Of a stretch of 64,000 nucleotides of DNA, positions 24,174 through 34,139 are shown piece by piece (the stretch's first letter is position 1; each line of letters begins with the position of its first letter). The notes under the pieces are model-generated. The model saw only the letters and a program-made list of their open reading frames with translations. It was not told the origin of the DNA and made no database searches. A program made the translations under genes and the position numbers. The stretch is from Rhizobium leguminosarum bv. trifolii WSM1325 (GTDB lineage Bacteria > Pseudomonadota > Alphaproteobacteria > Rhizobiales > Rhizobiaceae): assembly GCA_000023185.1 (NCBI GenBank), contig CP001622.1, positions 3,653,501 through 3,717,500 on the forward strand, read 5' to 3'.

Positions 24174-26042
24174 ATGGAACGACGACTGAGCGCTATTCTC
24201 GCTGCAGACGTCGTCGGCTACAGCCGGCTGATGGGCATCGATGAATCCGGCACGTTGCAGGCGCTGAACCGCCATCGCTGCGAGCTGGTCGACATTCGTA
24301 TTTCAGACTACAAGGGCCGGATCGTTAAACTCACCGGCGATGGCATCCTTGCCGAATTCCAGAGCGTGGTGAATGCGGTGGCCTGTGCCGCCGAGATCCA
24401 GCGCAGCATGGCCGCCCGTAACGAGAACGTGCCCAAGGACGAGCGCGTCGAATTCCGCATCGGCATCAATCTCGGCGACGTCGTGGTCGAGAACGGCGAC
24501 ATATTCGGAGATGGGGTCAATCTCGCCGCCAGGCTTGAGCGTATCGCAGCGCCGGGCGGCATCGCCGTGTCGGCCTCGGTGCGTGACCAAGTCGGCTCGC
24601 GCCTCAATCTTGGCTTCGAATTCATCGGCGAACATATACTGAAGAACATCAGGCAGCCTGTTCAGGTCTATACCGTCAGCTTGGCGCCGCCTTCCTCCGC
24701 CAGATTGGTCGCGCAGAATCGCAATACCTGCTTCATCGCGGTGCTGCCCTTCACCAATATGAGCGGCGATGCCGATCAGGATTATTTCTCCGACGGCATT
24801 ACCGAAGATATCATCACCGATCTTTCCAAGATCTCCAGCCTGCACGTCGTGCCGCGCAATACCATCTTCACCTATAAGGGCATATCGGTGAAGGTGAAGC
24901 GGCTCGCCCAGGAGCTTGGCGTGCGCTACGTGCTCGAGGGAAGTGTACGCATCGTCGGCAATCGCGTGCGCATTTCCGGTCAGCTGATCGATACCGCCAA
25001 TGGCGACCATCTCTGGGCCGAGCGTTACGACCGCGATATGACTGACATCTTTGCCATCCAGGACGAGATCACCCATGCGATCGTCGGCCAGTTGAAGGTG
25101 CGCCTGCTACCGGAAGAGAAGAAGGCGATCGCGACTGAGCCGACCGCCAATGTCGAGGCCTATACCTACTATCTCAGGGGCCGCCAGCTCTCCCACACCT
25201 GGACCAAATCCTATCTCCAGCTCGCAAGGCGCATGTTCTGCAAGGCGGTCGAGCTCGATCCGGATTATGCCCGCGCCTATGCCGGCATCGCCGATTGCGA
25301 CGCGGCGATCCGCGACTGGGCACCTGACGACGTGCCGCTGAGGCGCATCCTCGAGATGAGCGCCCGTGCCCTGGCGCTTGATCCCGACCTTCCCGAAGCC
25401 CACGCCTCTCATGGTCTCGCTTTGCATCAGAGCGGCTATGACGATAGGGCGGCGGCGGCCTTCGAACGTGCCCTGGCGCTCGACCCGAACCTCTTCGAGG
25501 CGAATTTCCATTATGCCCGGTTCTTCTTCATGCACGGCAACTTTGCCGAATCGGTGCAATATTTCACCCGCGCCGCCGCAATCCGTCCGGACGACTACGT
25601 CTCGCCGATCCACCTGATGTCGGCCTACCGCTCGCTCGGCCGGGTGTTGGACACGGAAAACTGGGCGCGCCTCGGCCTGCTGCGCGCCGAACGCGCCCTG
25701 AACCTCAATCCGGAAAATTCCGGCCCCGCCCATCGCGGCGCGCTGGCGCTTGCCCATATGGGCGATGCGACAAGGGCACGCGACTGGGCGGCGCGTGCGA
25801 TCGCCATCGATCCCGACGACATCGTCGCGCAGTATAATCTCGCCTGCGTCTATTCCGTTCTCGGCGACGTCGACCAGGCGATCGATCTGCTGGAGAAGCT
25901 GCTGCCGAACAGCTCCGTCTACCATATCAAATGGTTCGACAATGATTCCGATCTCGACAACATCCGCGACGATCCCCGCTTCCGGAAGTTGCTCACCGCC
26001 GCAATGATGCAGCGCGAACGGATCGAAAGGACCGGAAGCTAA
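24174..26042 (+). CDS. Class III adenylate cyclase with TPR-type C-terminus
   Basis: A 622-residue cytosolic protein with three parts. The class III cyclase catalytic domain spans about 1-165; the metal-binding Asp lies in ILAADVVGYSRLM, the second in IVKLTGDGILAEF, and the transition-state Asn/Arg in FGDGVNLAARLE, so it should be active. A TolB-like middle domain follows (about 185-320: VLPFTNMSGDADQDYFSDGI, VRYVLEGSVRI), then TPR repeats to about 600. Many paralogues of this architecture occur in rhizobia. The ATG at 24174 gives the usual MERRLSAILAADVVGYSR; another in-frame ATG lies at 24162. Stimulus unknown. Confidence 0.88.
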   Translation: MERRLSAILAADVVGYSRLMGIDESGTLQALNRHRCELVDIRISDYKGRIVKLTGDGILAEFQSVVNAVACAAEIQRSMAARNENVPKDERVEFRIGINLGDVVVENGDIFGDGVNLAARLERIAAPGGIAVSASVRDQVGSRLNLGFEFIGEHILKNIRQPVQVYTVSLAPPSSARLVAQNRNTCFIAVLPFTNMSGDADQDYFSDGITEDIITDLSKISSLHVVPRNTIFTYKGISVKVKRLAQELGVRYVLEGSVRIVGNRVRISGQLIDTANGDHLWAERYDRDMTDIFAIQDEITHAIVGQLKVRLLPEEKKAIATEPTANVEAYTYYLRGRQLSHTWTKSYLQLARRMFCKAVELDPDYARAYAGIADCDAAIRDWAPDDVPLRRILEMSARALALDPDLPEAHASHGLALHQSGYDDRAAAAFERALALDPNLFEANFHYARFFFMHGNFAESVQYFTRAAAIRPDDYVSPIHLMSAYRSLGRVLDTENWARLGLLRAERALNLNPENSGPAHRGALALAHMGDATRARDWAARAIAIDPDDIVAQYNLACVYSVLGDVDQAIDLLEKLLPNSSVYHIKWFDNDSDLDNIRDDPRFRKLLTAAMMQRERIERTGS

Positions 26043-26062
26043 CGCCGGTCTTTCCCGGCGTT
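26041..26062 (+). terminator. Hairpin after the cyclase gene
   Basis: AACGCCGG (26041-26048) pairs with CCGGCGTT (26055-26062), overlapping the stop codon. The following T-run is weak (CACCCAATCTTC), so termination efficiency is uncertain. Confidence 0.5.
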
Positions 26063-26135
26063 CACCCAATCTTCAAAATCGCTGTGACATCGCTACAGCA
26101 CCTCTGTAATCTCCTATGAAAACAGGGGGACATCT

Positions 26136-26813
26136 GTGCGCATCCTGCTCACCGAAGACAATATCGCGCTGGCCGACGGCCTGTCGGCGATCTTGCGCGG
26201 CACGGGCCATGCCGTTGATGTCGTGCATGATGGTGCGTCTGCCAATGCGGTCATCGCCGCGGAAAATTTCGATCTGGTGATCCTCGACCTCAACCTGCCG
26301 GAGATGGACGGTCTCGACGTGCTGCGCGCCATGCGCGCCCGGCAGAATCAGGCCGCCGTTCTCATCCTGACCGCGCGCGGCACGCCGGAAGAGCGGGTGA
26401 AGGGGCTCGATCTCGGCGCCGACGATTATCTGATCAAGCCCTTCGACATTGCCGAATTCGAGGCCCGGGTGCGCGTGCTGCTGCGCCGCCAGGCCGGGCT
26501 GCGCTCGGCGACGGTCAGCTTCGGCGGCATCTCCTTCGATCTCAATTCCCGCACCTTTTCAGCAGGCGCCACTCCGCTCGATATTCCTGCTCGCGAGCTC
26601 GGTCTGCTCGAAATCCTCTTCATGCGGGCCGGCAAGGTCGTCGCCAAGGAAGCGATCATTCAATCGCTGACCGCCTTCGACGACGACATTTCCGCAAACG
26701 CCATCGAGCAATATGTCAGCCGCCTGCGTAAGCGCCTGTCGCCGCACGGCCTGACCGTCAAGACCGCGCGCGGCATCGGCTATTATCTCGACAAGCTGCC
26801 CGAGGCCTCATGA
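26136..26813 (+). CDS. tctD: Response regulator, OmpR type, TctD-like
   Basis: A 225-residue OmpR-family regulator starting with GTG at 26136. The receiver domain (1-120) has Glu7-Asp8, the phospho-acceptor Asp51 (LVILDLNLPEMDG), Thr and Lys (LIKPFD). The winged-helix output domain follows (FGGISFDLNSRTF to RGIGYYLDKL). Its gene overlaps the kinase gene by four bases. With a kinase of the 2CSK_N type it corresponds to TctD/TctE, which activates tricarboxylate uptake. The likely target is tctCBA at 16794-19832, though this is inference across seven kilobases. In other rhizobial loci such pairs may have other substrates. Confidence 0.85.
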   Translation: MRILLTEDNIALADGLSAILRGTGHAVDVVHDGASANAVIAAENFDLVILDLNLPEMDGLDVLRAMRARQNQAAVLILTARGTPEERVKGLDLGADDYLIKPFDIAEFEARVRVLLRRQAGLRSATVSFGGISFDLNSRTFSAGATPLDIPARELGLLEILFMRAGKVVAKEAIIQSLTAFDDDISANAIEQYVSRLRKRLSPHGLTVKTARGIGYYLDKLPEAS

Positions 26814-28192
26814 AAGCCGCCTATTCCCTCCGGCGCCGGCTGCTCTTCTGGCTGCTCGTCTCGACAGCCGTCATCGGTACGCTGGCACTTGCCGATACCT
26901 ATCGCGAGGCGGTCCAGACCTCCAATATCGTCTCCGACCGCGTGCTCGCCGGTTCCGCGCTGGCGATCGCCGAGCGCGTCGTCGTCGCCGAGGACGGCAC
27001 GCTGCAGGTCGATATCCCCTATGTCGCACTGGAGATGCTGACCTCGGCCGCGCAGGATCGCGTCTTCTACCGCGTCGACGGCCCGCCGGGCCAATTCATC
27101 ACCGGCTACCAGTCCCTGCCGGTCCTCAAGAAGACGCCGGGCGATGCCGCCGCCTTCGCCGACGATAGCTTCCGCGGCGAGCCGATCCGAATCGCCACAC
27201 TCGAACGCTCCGCCTCGACAGGCATCCGCTCTGTGCCCTTCGTGGTGACGGTCGCCGAAACCACCATCGCTCGCCGGCAGCTGGCGCAGGCGATCCTCGT
27301 CCGCTCCGCACTCCGTCTCGCCTTCATGATCGCGGGCGCTGCCGTCATCGTCTGGATCTCGGTCACGGTGGCTCTGCGCCCGCTCTACAAGCTCGGCGAC
27401 GCCATCGGCGAACGCAGCCCCGATGACCTGCATCCGATTGAGCAGACCGTGCCGAGCGAGGTCGAACCGCTCGTCGATACGGTGAACTCCTTCATGGTCC
27501 GCCTGCAATCGGCGCTCGATGCGCTCCGCCATTTCACCGGCAATGCCAGCCATCAGCTGCGCACCCCGCTGGCGATCATCCGCACTCAGCTCGCCCTTTC
27601 CGCCCGTGCCGGCTCGCTCGACGAGGCCCAAGCGGCGGCACTGAAGGGCGACCAGGCGGTGGCACATGCCGAACGCATCATCGCCCAGCTTCTCCTGATG
27701 GCCAAGATTGACGCCGCCACCGCCAAGGAGGCGCTCACCGCCTCCGCCATCGATCTCGCCGCCATTGCCCAGGAGATCACCGGCGAACAGATCCCGACGG
27801 CCGCTGTTGCCGGCATCGATCTCGGCTTCGAGGGCGAGAGCCCGGCGATGGTCCGCGCCGAGCCGCTGCTGATCGGCGAAATGCTGCGCAATCTTGCCGG
27901 CAATGCCATCGCCTATGCCGGTAAGGGAGCTGAGGTCACCGTCCGCATCATCGCCGCGTCAGAGACGGTCCGCCTCGAAGTCGAGGACAATGGCCCCGGT
28001 ATTCCGCGCGAGAAGCTGGAAGCAGTGCGCCGGCGTTTTTCGCGCGGCAATGAGTCCGGTGCGCCCGGTGCTGGCCTCGGCCTGCCGATCGTCGAAGAAA
28101 TCGCCAATCTTTTCAATGCCGCGCTGACGCTGGAGCCGGGCACAGGCGGTAAGGGCCTGAAGGCGGCGGTTACCTTTGCCAAGGCAGCGTAA
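26810..28192 (+). CDS. tctE: Sensor histidine kinase, TctE-like
   Basis: A 460-residue membrane sensor. Transmembrane helix 1 is at about 10-30, then a periplasmic 2CSK_N-type sensor domain (about 31-165), a second helix (about 166-190), a HAMP-like stretch, the phospho-acceptor His248 in FTGNASHQLRTPLAIIRTQL, and the ATPase domain with N box (LIGEMLRNLAGNAIAYAG), G1 box (VEDNGPGIP) and G2 box (GAGLGLPIV). Overlaps the regulator gene by four bases. The sensor domain type is the one seen in TctE proteins that detect citrate or related acids; the ligand here is not proven. Confidence 0.85.
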   Translation: MKAAYSLRRRLLFWLLVSTAVIGTLALADTYREAVQTSNIVSDRVLAGSALAIAERVVVAEDGTLQVDIPYVALEMLTSAAQDRVFYRVDGPPGQFITGYQSLPVLKKTPGDAAAFADDSFRGEPIRIATLERSASTGIRSVPFVVTVAETTIARRQLAQAILVRSALRLAFMIAGAAVIVWISVTVALRPLYKLGDAIGERSPDDLHPIEQTVPSEVEPLVDTVNSFMVRLQSALDALRHFTGNASHQLRTPLAIIRTQLALSARAGSLDEAQAAALKGDQAVAHAERIIAQLLLMAKIDAATAKEALTASAIDLAAIAQEITGEQIPTAAVAGIDLGFEGESPAMVRAEPLLIGEMLRNLAGNAIAYAGKGAEVTVRIIAASETVRLEVEDNGPGIPREKLEAVRRRFSRGNESGAPGAGLGLPIVEEIANLFNAALTLEPGTGGKGLKAAVTFAKAA

Positions 28193-28198
28193 AAGCCT

Positions 28199-28260
28199 TT
28201 GGCAATTCAAAATGCGACTGCGTCCTTTGCGCGTCTAAAACGACGCGCGGCGCTGTAGAC
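28199..28260. repeat. RIME-like repeat, inverted copy
   Basis: Read on the minus strand: CTACAGCGCCGCGCGTCG, TTTTAGACGCGCAAAGGACG, CAGTCGCATTTTGAATTGCC. This is the same core as at 12851-12900. It starts just after the kinase stop codon. Confidence 0.8.
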
Positions 28261-28351
28261 CTTTCCGCCTTGCTTTCTTTCGCTGCATTGCACACACTGA
28301 TCTCGGGAACAGCAAGCCGCACGACGATGCGAGCCGGATAAAAAGAGAAAT

Positions 28352-31300
28352 ATGTCGATCAAAGCCAGCATCTATCATCTGACGCATTACATCTATGACA
28401 AGCCGGTTCGCCTCGGCCCACAGATCATCAGACTGAAACCTGCCTCGCATTCGAAGACACGGGTGCTCAGCCACTCGCTGAAGGTCACGCCTTCCAACCA
28501 TTTCGTCAATCTGCAGCAGGACCCCTACGGCAACTACCTTGCCCGCTACGTCTTTCCGGATCCGGTGACCGAGTTCAAGATCGAGGTCGATCTCGTCGCC
28601 GACATGACGGTCTACAATCCGTTCGACTTCTTCGTCGAGGAAGAGGCAACCAAGTGGCCGTTCGGATACCCCGAAACGATCCAGGAGGATCTGTCGATCT
28701 ACATGACGCCGGAGCCGGCCGGTCCGCGCCTCAAGGCGCTGCTGCCGACGCTCGACTGGTCGCCCGACCAGCCGACGGTGGACATGGTCGTCGGCCTGAA
28801 TGCCCGCCTGCAGCGGCAGATCGGCTATGTCATCCGCATGGAAACCGGCGTGCAGACGCCGGAGGAGACGCTGGAAAGCGCCAAGGGTTCCTGCCGCGAC
28901 ACCAGCTGGCTGCTCGTCCAGATCCTTCGCCATCTCGGCCTCGCCGCCCGCTTCGTCTCCGGCTACCTCATCCAGCTGACGCCGGACCTGAAGGCGCTTG
29001 ACGGACCCTCCGGCACCGAAGTCGATTTCACCGACCTGCATGCCTGGGCTGAGGTCTATCTGCCTGGTGCCGGCTGGGTCGGTCTCGATCCGACCTCCGG
29101 CCTGCTGACCGGGGAAAGCCACATCCCGCTTGCCGCCACACCGCATTTCCGAAATGCCGCTCCGATTTCCGGCGGTTATTTCGGCGAGGCCGAAACCGAA
29201 TTCGCCTTCGACATGAAGGTATCGCGCGTCGCCGAGCACCCGCGCATCACCAAGCCCTTCTCCGATGAGAGCTGGGACGAACTCAACGAACTCGGCGAGA
29301 AGGTCGATCGTGTCCTCGAAGCCGAGGACGTGCATCTGACGATGGGCGGCGAACCGACCTTCGTTTCGATCGACGATTTCCAGTCCGAGGAGTGGAACAC
29401 CGCCGCCGTCGGCCCGACCAAGCGCGAAAAGGCCGACGTCCTGATCCGCAAGCTGCAAGAACGCTTCGCCCCCGGTGGTTTCCTGCATTACGGCCAGGGC
29501 AAATGGTATCCGGGCGAAAGCCTGCCGCGCTGGACCTTCTCGCTCTACTGGCGCCGCGACGGCAAGCCGGTCTGGCAGAACCTCGATCTGGTCGCCGCCG
29601 AAGGCAAGGATACCGGCGTTACCGCCGAGGATGCCGAAAAGCTCCTGACGGCGATCGCCAAGGAGCTGGCGATCAAGCCTGACATGGTGCAGCCGGCCTA
29701 TGAAGATCCGGCCGACTGGATCATCAAGGAAGGCAACCTTCCCGAAAATGTCGATCCGGCGAATTCGAAGCTGAAGGATCCTGAGGAACGCAACCGCATC
29801 GCCCGCGTCTTCGCCCGCGGCCTGACCGTCGCGACCGGCTACATTCTTCCGGTCCAGGCATGGAACGCCAAGGCAGCGGAAAGCCGAGTCTGGGTCAGCG
29901 AGAAATGGCGCACCCGCCGCGGCAAGATCTTCCTCGTCCCGGGCGACAGTCCGATCGGTTACCGCCTGCCGCTCGGCACGTTGCCCTATGTTGCCCCGGC
30001 GCGTTACCCCTATATCCACCCCGCCGATCCGACGATCCCGCGCGAACCGCTGCCTGATGTCTTTGTACCGGCCGGCCGCGCCATGCCGGAAGCCTCTTTC
30101 CATGCCGATGAGAGCAATCGCCGCCGTGTCGAACAGACGCTCGGCGAACTCCGCGGTGCCGTGCGCACCGCCATGTCGGTCGAGCCGCGCGACGGCAGGC
30201 TCTGCATCTTCATGCCGCCGGTCGAGCGCATCGAGGATTATCTCGAGCTGATCGCCGCAGCCGAAAACGCCGCAGCCGAACTCAAGCTTCCCGTCCATAT
30301 CGAAGGTTATCCGCCGCCGCAGGACGAGCGCATCAACGTCATCCGCGTCGCCCCGGATCCCGGCGTCATTGAGGTCAACATTCATCCGGCCTCGAACTGG
30401 AAGGACTGCGTCGACATTACGACCGCGATCTACGAGGAAGCGCGCGCCACCCGGCTCGGCGCCGACAAGTTCATGATCGACGGTCGCCACACCGGCACCG
30501 GCGGCGGCAACCATGTCGTCGTAGGCGCGGCCAATCCGAACAACAGCCCCTTCCTGCGCCGTCCCGATCTGTTGAAGAGCGTCGTCCTCCACTGGCAGCG
30601 TCATCCCTCTCTCTCCTATCTCTTCTCCGGCATGTTCATCGGCCCGACCAGCCAGGCGCCGCGCATCGACGAGGCTCGTCACGACAGCCTCTATGAGCTG
30701 GAGATCGCCATGGCGCAGATCGCTGCCCCCGGCAGCGGCCAGCAACCGCTGCCCTGGCTCGTTGACCGCCTGTTCCGTAACCTTTTGACCGACGTCACCG
30801 GCAATACCCACCGTGCCGAGATCTGCATCGATAAGCTGTTCTCGCCCGACGGCCCGACCGGACGGCTCGGCCTCATCGAGTTCCGCGGCTTCGAGATGCC
30901 GCCGAATGCGCGCATGTCGCTTGCCCAGCAATTGCTGGTGCGCGCGCTGATCGCTCGTTTTTGGGTCAACCCGGTCGACGGCAACTTCGTCCGCTGGGGC
31001 ACGACCCTGCACGACCGTTTCATGCTGCCGCATTTCGTCTGGACCGATTTCCTCGACGTGCTCGCCGACCTTCGCCAAAACGGCTTCGACGTCAGCCCGG
31101 AATGGTTCAAGGCCCAGCTCGAATTCCGCTTCCCCTTCTGCGGCGAAGTCGAATACGAGGGCTCGAAGCTCGAACTGCGCCAGGCGCTGGAGCCTTGGCA
31201 TGTCATGGGCGAGGAAGGCGCGCCGGGCGGCACCGTCCGATACGTCGACAGCTCCGTCGAACGCCTTCAGGTGCGGCTCGAAACCAGCAATACCGCGCGT

Positions 31301-31678
31301 TATACCGTCACCTGCAATGGCCGCACCCTGCCGCTGACGCCGACCGGCACCGCTGGCGTGTCGGTCGCCGGCGTCCGTTACAAGGCGTGGCAGCCATCCT
31401 CCGGTCTGCATCCTGTCCTGCCGATCAACACGCCTTTGACGTTTGACATTTATGATACATGGTCGAAGCGTTCGATCGGCGGCTGCATCTATCATGTTGC
31501 CCATCCGGGCGGCCGGACCTATGACACCTTCCCGGTCAACGGCAACGAAGCGGAAGCAAGGCGGCTCGCCCGCTTCGAGCCGTGGGGACATACGGCGGGC
31601 GGTTATATCCCGCACGCCGAGACGGGTTCGCTTGAATTCCCGCTGACGCTGGATCTGAGGCGGCCCGCCGGAATTTAA
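28352..31678 (+). CDS. Transglutaminase-fold protein fused to DUF2126
   Basis: A 1108-residue cytosolic protein without signal peptide. The N-terminal part (about 1-290) contains the bacterial transglutaminase N region and a transglutaminase core with complete triad: Cys181 ([12 protein letters not shown]), His230 ([11 protein letters not shown]) and Asp246 (GLDPTSG). Residues from about 330 are DUF2126 ([20 protein letters not shown], then [40 protein letters not shown]). First gene of an operon with an ATP-grasp/alpha-E protein and a second transglutaminase. Such sets were predicted by comparative genomics to make or cleave peptide-type conjugates; no substrate is known to me. Confidence 0.92.
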   Translation: MSIKASIYHLTHYIYDKPVRLGPQIIRLKPASHSKTRVLSHSLKVTPSNHFVNLQQDPYGNYLARYVFPDPVTEFKIEVDLVADMTVYNPFDFFVEEEATKWPFGYPETIQEDLSIYMTPEPAGPRLKALLPTLDWSPDQPTVDMVVGLNARLQRQIGYVIRMETGVQTPEETLESAKGSCRDTSWLLVQILRHLGLAARFVSGYLIQLTPDLKALDGPSGTEVDFTDLHAWAEVYLPGAGWVGLDPTSGLLTGESHIPLAATPHFRNAAPISGGYFGEAETEFAFDMKVSRVAEHPRITKPFSDESWDELNELGEKVDRVLEAEDVHLTMGGEPTFVSIDDFQSEEWNTAAVGPTKREKADVLIRKLQERFAPGGFLHYGQGKWYPGESLPRWTFSLYWRRDGKPVWQNLDLVAAEGKDTGVTAEDAEKLLTAIAKELAIKPDMVQPAYEDPADWIIKEGNLPENVDPANSKLKDPEERNRIARVFARGLTVATGYILPVQAWNAKAAESRVWVSEKWRTRRGKIFLVPGDSPIGYRLPLGTLPYVAPARYPYIHPADPTIPREPLPDVFVPAGRAMPEASFHADESNRRRVEQTLGELRGAVRTAMSVEPRDGRLCIFMPPVERIEDYLELIAAAENAAAELKLPVHIEGYPPPQDERINVIRVAPDPGVIEVNIHPASNWKDCVDITTAIYEEARATRLGADKFMIDGRHTGTGGGNHVVVGAANPNNSPFLRRPDLLKSVVLHWQRHPSLSYLFSGMFIGPTSQAPRIDEARHDSLYELEIAMAQIAAPGSGQQPLPWLVDRLFRNLLTDVTGNTHRAEICIDKLFSPDGPTGRLGLIEFRGFEMPPNARMSLAQQLLVRALIARFWVNPVDGNFVRWGTTLHDRFMLPHFVWTDFLDVLADLRQNGFDVSPEWFKAQLEFRFPFCGEVEYEGSKLELRQALEPWHVMGEEGAPGGTVRYVDSSVERLQVRLETSNTARYTVTCNGRTLPLTPTGTAGVSVAGVRYKAWQPSSGLHPVLPINTPLTFDIYDTWSKRSIGGCIYHVAHPGGRTYDTFPVNGNEAEARRLARFEPWGHTAGGYIPHAETGSLEFPLTLDLRRPAGI

Positions 31679-31716
31679 GGCCGAGGGTTAGGGCCGGGGG
31701 TTGGGGTTCAGTTTTG

Positions 31717-34134
31717 ATGGGTAAGAGGCCGGCAGCGGAGCGCAGGGGAGAGGCAGAGGTCCGCATCGCCAAGGGTGCGGCCTTCGGCTATGCGTCGCTT
31801 CCTGGCACCGCTGACGAGATGGTCGACAACAAAGGCGCAGTCCGCCCCGTCTGGCAGAATTTCCTCTCGCATCTGAGCGCAATGCCGGAAAAGGATCTCG
31901 CCGAGCGTTTTGCCCGCGCCGACCGCTACCTGCGCGATGCCGGCGTCTTCTACCGCGCCTATGGCAGCAAGGGCACCGGCGAACGCGCCTGGCCGATTTC
32001 GCATATCCCGGTGCTGATCGACGAGCGCGAATGGAAGACGCTGTCGGCGGGGCTCGTCCAGCGCGCCGACCTGCTGGAGGCGATCGTTGCCGATATTTAC
32101 GGCGACAACCGGCTGGTGGAGGAAGGGGTCCTGCCGCCGGCGCTGATGGCCGCCAATCCCGAATTCCAGCGCCCGCTCGCCGGTATCCGGCCGGGCTCCG
32201 GCCATTATCTGCATTTCTGCGCCTTCGAGATCGGCCGCGGACCTGACGGCAACTGGTGGGTGCTGGCCGACAGGACGCAGGCACCGTCTGGCGCCGGTTT
32301 CGCGCTGGAAAGCCGCGTCGCGACGACCCGGGCCTTCTCGGATATCTACGCCGAAACCCCGGTCCACCGCCTCGCCTCCTTCTTCGGCGCCTTCCGCGAC
32401 GCACTACAGGGTATGAAACATTCGGGCGACGACCGCATCGCCGTGCTGACGCCCGGCCCGGCCAACGAGACCTATTACGAGCACGCCTACATCGCCCGCT
32501 ATCTCGGTCTCATGCTGCTCGAAGGCGAGGACCTCACTGTCGTGAAGGGCCGCGTCATGGTGCGCACCGTTGCCGGCCTGAAGCCGATCGGGGTGCTCTG
32601 GCGCCGTCTCGATTCGGCCTTTGCCGACCCGCTGGAGCTGAACCAGAATTCGCATATCGGCACGCCCGGCCTGGTGGAAGCGCTGCGCGCCGAAAGCCTC
32701 ACCATCGTCAATGCGCTCGGCACCGGCGTTCTCGAAACCCGGGCGCTTCTGGCCTTCATGCCGACCATCTGCCACCGTCTGCTGGGGGAAGATCTGCAAT
32801 TGCCCTCGATCGCTACCTGGTGGTGTGGCCAGAAGGAAGAGCGCGAGCACGTCGCAAAGAACATCGAGAAGATGGTGATCGGCCCGGCCTATTCCCGAGC
32901 ACCCTTCTTCGACGACAACGGCGAGTCCGTGCTCGGCTCGTCGCTGCGTGCGACCGCCAAGGATTCCATCACCGACTGGCTGAGTTCGGACGGCCCGAAA
33001 CTGGTCGGCCAGGAGGTCGTCACGCTGTCGACGACGCCCGCCTGGGTGGACGGCAAGCTCGTGCCGCGGCCGATGTCGCTGCGCGTCTTTGCCGCCCGCA
33101 CGGCAAACGGCTGGCAGATCATGCCCGGCGGCTTTGCCCGTATCGGCTCCGGCGCCGATGTCGCGGCGATCGCCATGCAGTCGGGCGGAGCGGCCGCCGA
33201 CGTCTGGATCGTCAGCGACAAGCCGGTCGAGCGCCACACGCTGCTGCCGGCCGAGGGCAGCTTTACCCGCAACATGCCGGGCAGCCTGCCAAGCCGGGCA
33301 GCCGACAATTTGTTCTGGCTCGGCCGTTACATCGAACGTGCCGAAGGGGCGCTGCGCATCCTGCGCGCCTGGCATGCGCGTTACGCCGAAGCTGCCGATC
33401 CGAGCCAGCCGCTGCTCGCCGATGTCTCCGAGTATCTCACGGCCGTCGATATCGATACCGCCGAACCCGTGCCGGAAACGCTCTTGCGCAACATCGACAG
33501 CGCCGTTTATTCGGCGAGCAACATCCGCGACCGTTTCTCCCCGGACGGCTGGCTGGCACTCAACGATCTCGCCAAAACCGCCCGCCGCTTTCACGTCACC
33601 GTCGCTGCCGGCGACGACGCCAGCCATGCGATGACGATCCTTCTGCGCAAGCTCGCGGGCTTCGCCGGTCTCGTGCACGAGAACATGTACCGCTTCACCG
33701 GCTGGCGCTTCCTCTCGCTCGGCCGCTATATCGAGCGCGGCCTGCACATGACGCGCCTGCTCGGCCACATGTCCGGCCCGGAAGCGCCCGACGGCGCGCT
33801 CGACATGCTGCTCGAAATCGGCGACAGCGTCATGACCCATCGCCGCCGCTACAACGTCAACACGGCGCGGCTGACCGTCACCGACCTGCTGGCGCTCGAC
33901 CCTCTCAATCCCCGCTCGGTCCTTTTCCAGGTGAACGAGATCCACCATGAAGTCGAGCAGTTGCCGAATGCCCTGATCAACGGCCAGATGTCGCCCTTCT
34001 ACCGCGAAGCGATGCGGCTCCATTCCGGCCTGGCGGTGATGACGCCGGAGGGTATGGGGGCCGAGGTCTATCAACGGCTAGAACGCGAATTGGAGCAGCT
34101 TTCCGATCTGCTCGCCCAAACCTATCTCGGGTGA
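31717..34134 (+). CDS. Circularly permuted ATP-grasp protein fused to alpha-E domain
   Basis: An 805-residue cytosolic protein joining two families usually encoded separately. Residues about 60-490 form the circularly permuted type 2 ATP-grasp (RPVWQNFLSHLSAMPEKDLA, DIYGDNRLVEEGVLPPALM, GPANETYYEHAYIARYLG, RTVAGLKPIGVLWRRLDSAF), a predicted carboxylate-amine ligase. Residues about 500-805 form the alpha-E helical domain (LPSRAADNLFWLGRYIERAE, and a second repeat MYRFTGWRFLSLGRYIERGL). The ATG at 31717 follows an in-frame TTG. It lies 38 bases after the DUF2126 gene and a few bases from the next. Possibly ligates an amino acid or peptide to an acceptor. Confidence 0.92.
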   Translation: MGKRPAAERRGEAEVRIAKGAAFGYASLPGTADEMVDNKGAVRPVWQNFLSHLSAMPEKDLAERFARADRYLRDAGVFYRAYGSKGTGERAWPISHIPVLIDEREWKTLSAGLVQRADLLEAIVADIYGDNRLVEEGVLPPALMAANPEFQRPLAGIRPGSGHYLHFCAFEIGRGPDGNWWVLADRTQAPSGAGFALESRVATTRAFSDIYAETPVHRLASFFGAFRDALQGMKHSGDDRIAVLTPGPANETYYEHAYIARYLGLMLLEGEDLTVVKGRVMVRTVAGLKPIGVLWRRLDSAFADPLELNQNSHIGTPGLVEALRAESLTIVNALGTGVLETRALLAFMPTICHRLLGEDLQLPSIATWWCGQKEEREHVAKNIEKMVIGPAYSRAPFFDDNGESVLGSSLRATAKDSITDWLSSDGPKLVGQEVVTLSTTPAWVDGKLVPRPMSLRVFAARTANGWQIMPGGFARIGSGADVAAIAMQSGGAAADVWIVSDKPVERHTLLPAEGSFTRNMPGSLPSRAADNLFWLGRYIERAEGALRILRAWHARYAEAADPSQPLLADVSEYLTAVDIDTAEPVPETLLRNIDSAVYSASNIRDRFSPDGWLALNDLAKTARRFHVTVAAGDDASHAMTILLRKLAGFAGLVHENMYRFTGWRFLSLGRYIERGLHMTRLLGHMSGPEAPDGALDMLLEIGDSVMTHRRRYNVNTARLTVTDLLALDPLNPRSVLFQVNEIHHEVEQLPNALINGQMSPFYREAMRLHSGLAVMTPEGMGAEVYQRLERELEQLSDLLAQTYLG

Positions 34135-34139
34135 CGGCG

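Noticed and set aside
28235..31615. A 1126-codon open frame antisense to the DUF2126 gene
   Set aside because: Long antisense frames are expected opposite high-GC genes with strong third-position bias; the sense strand has full family motifs.
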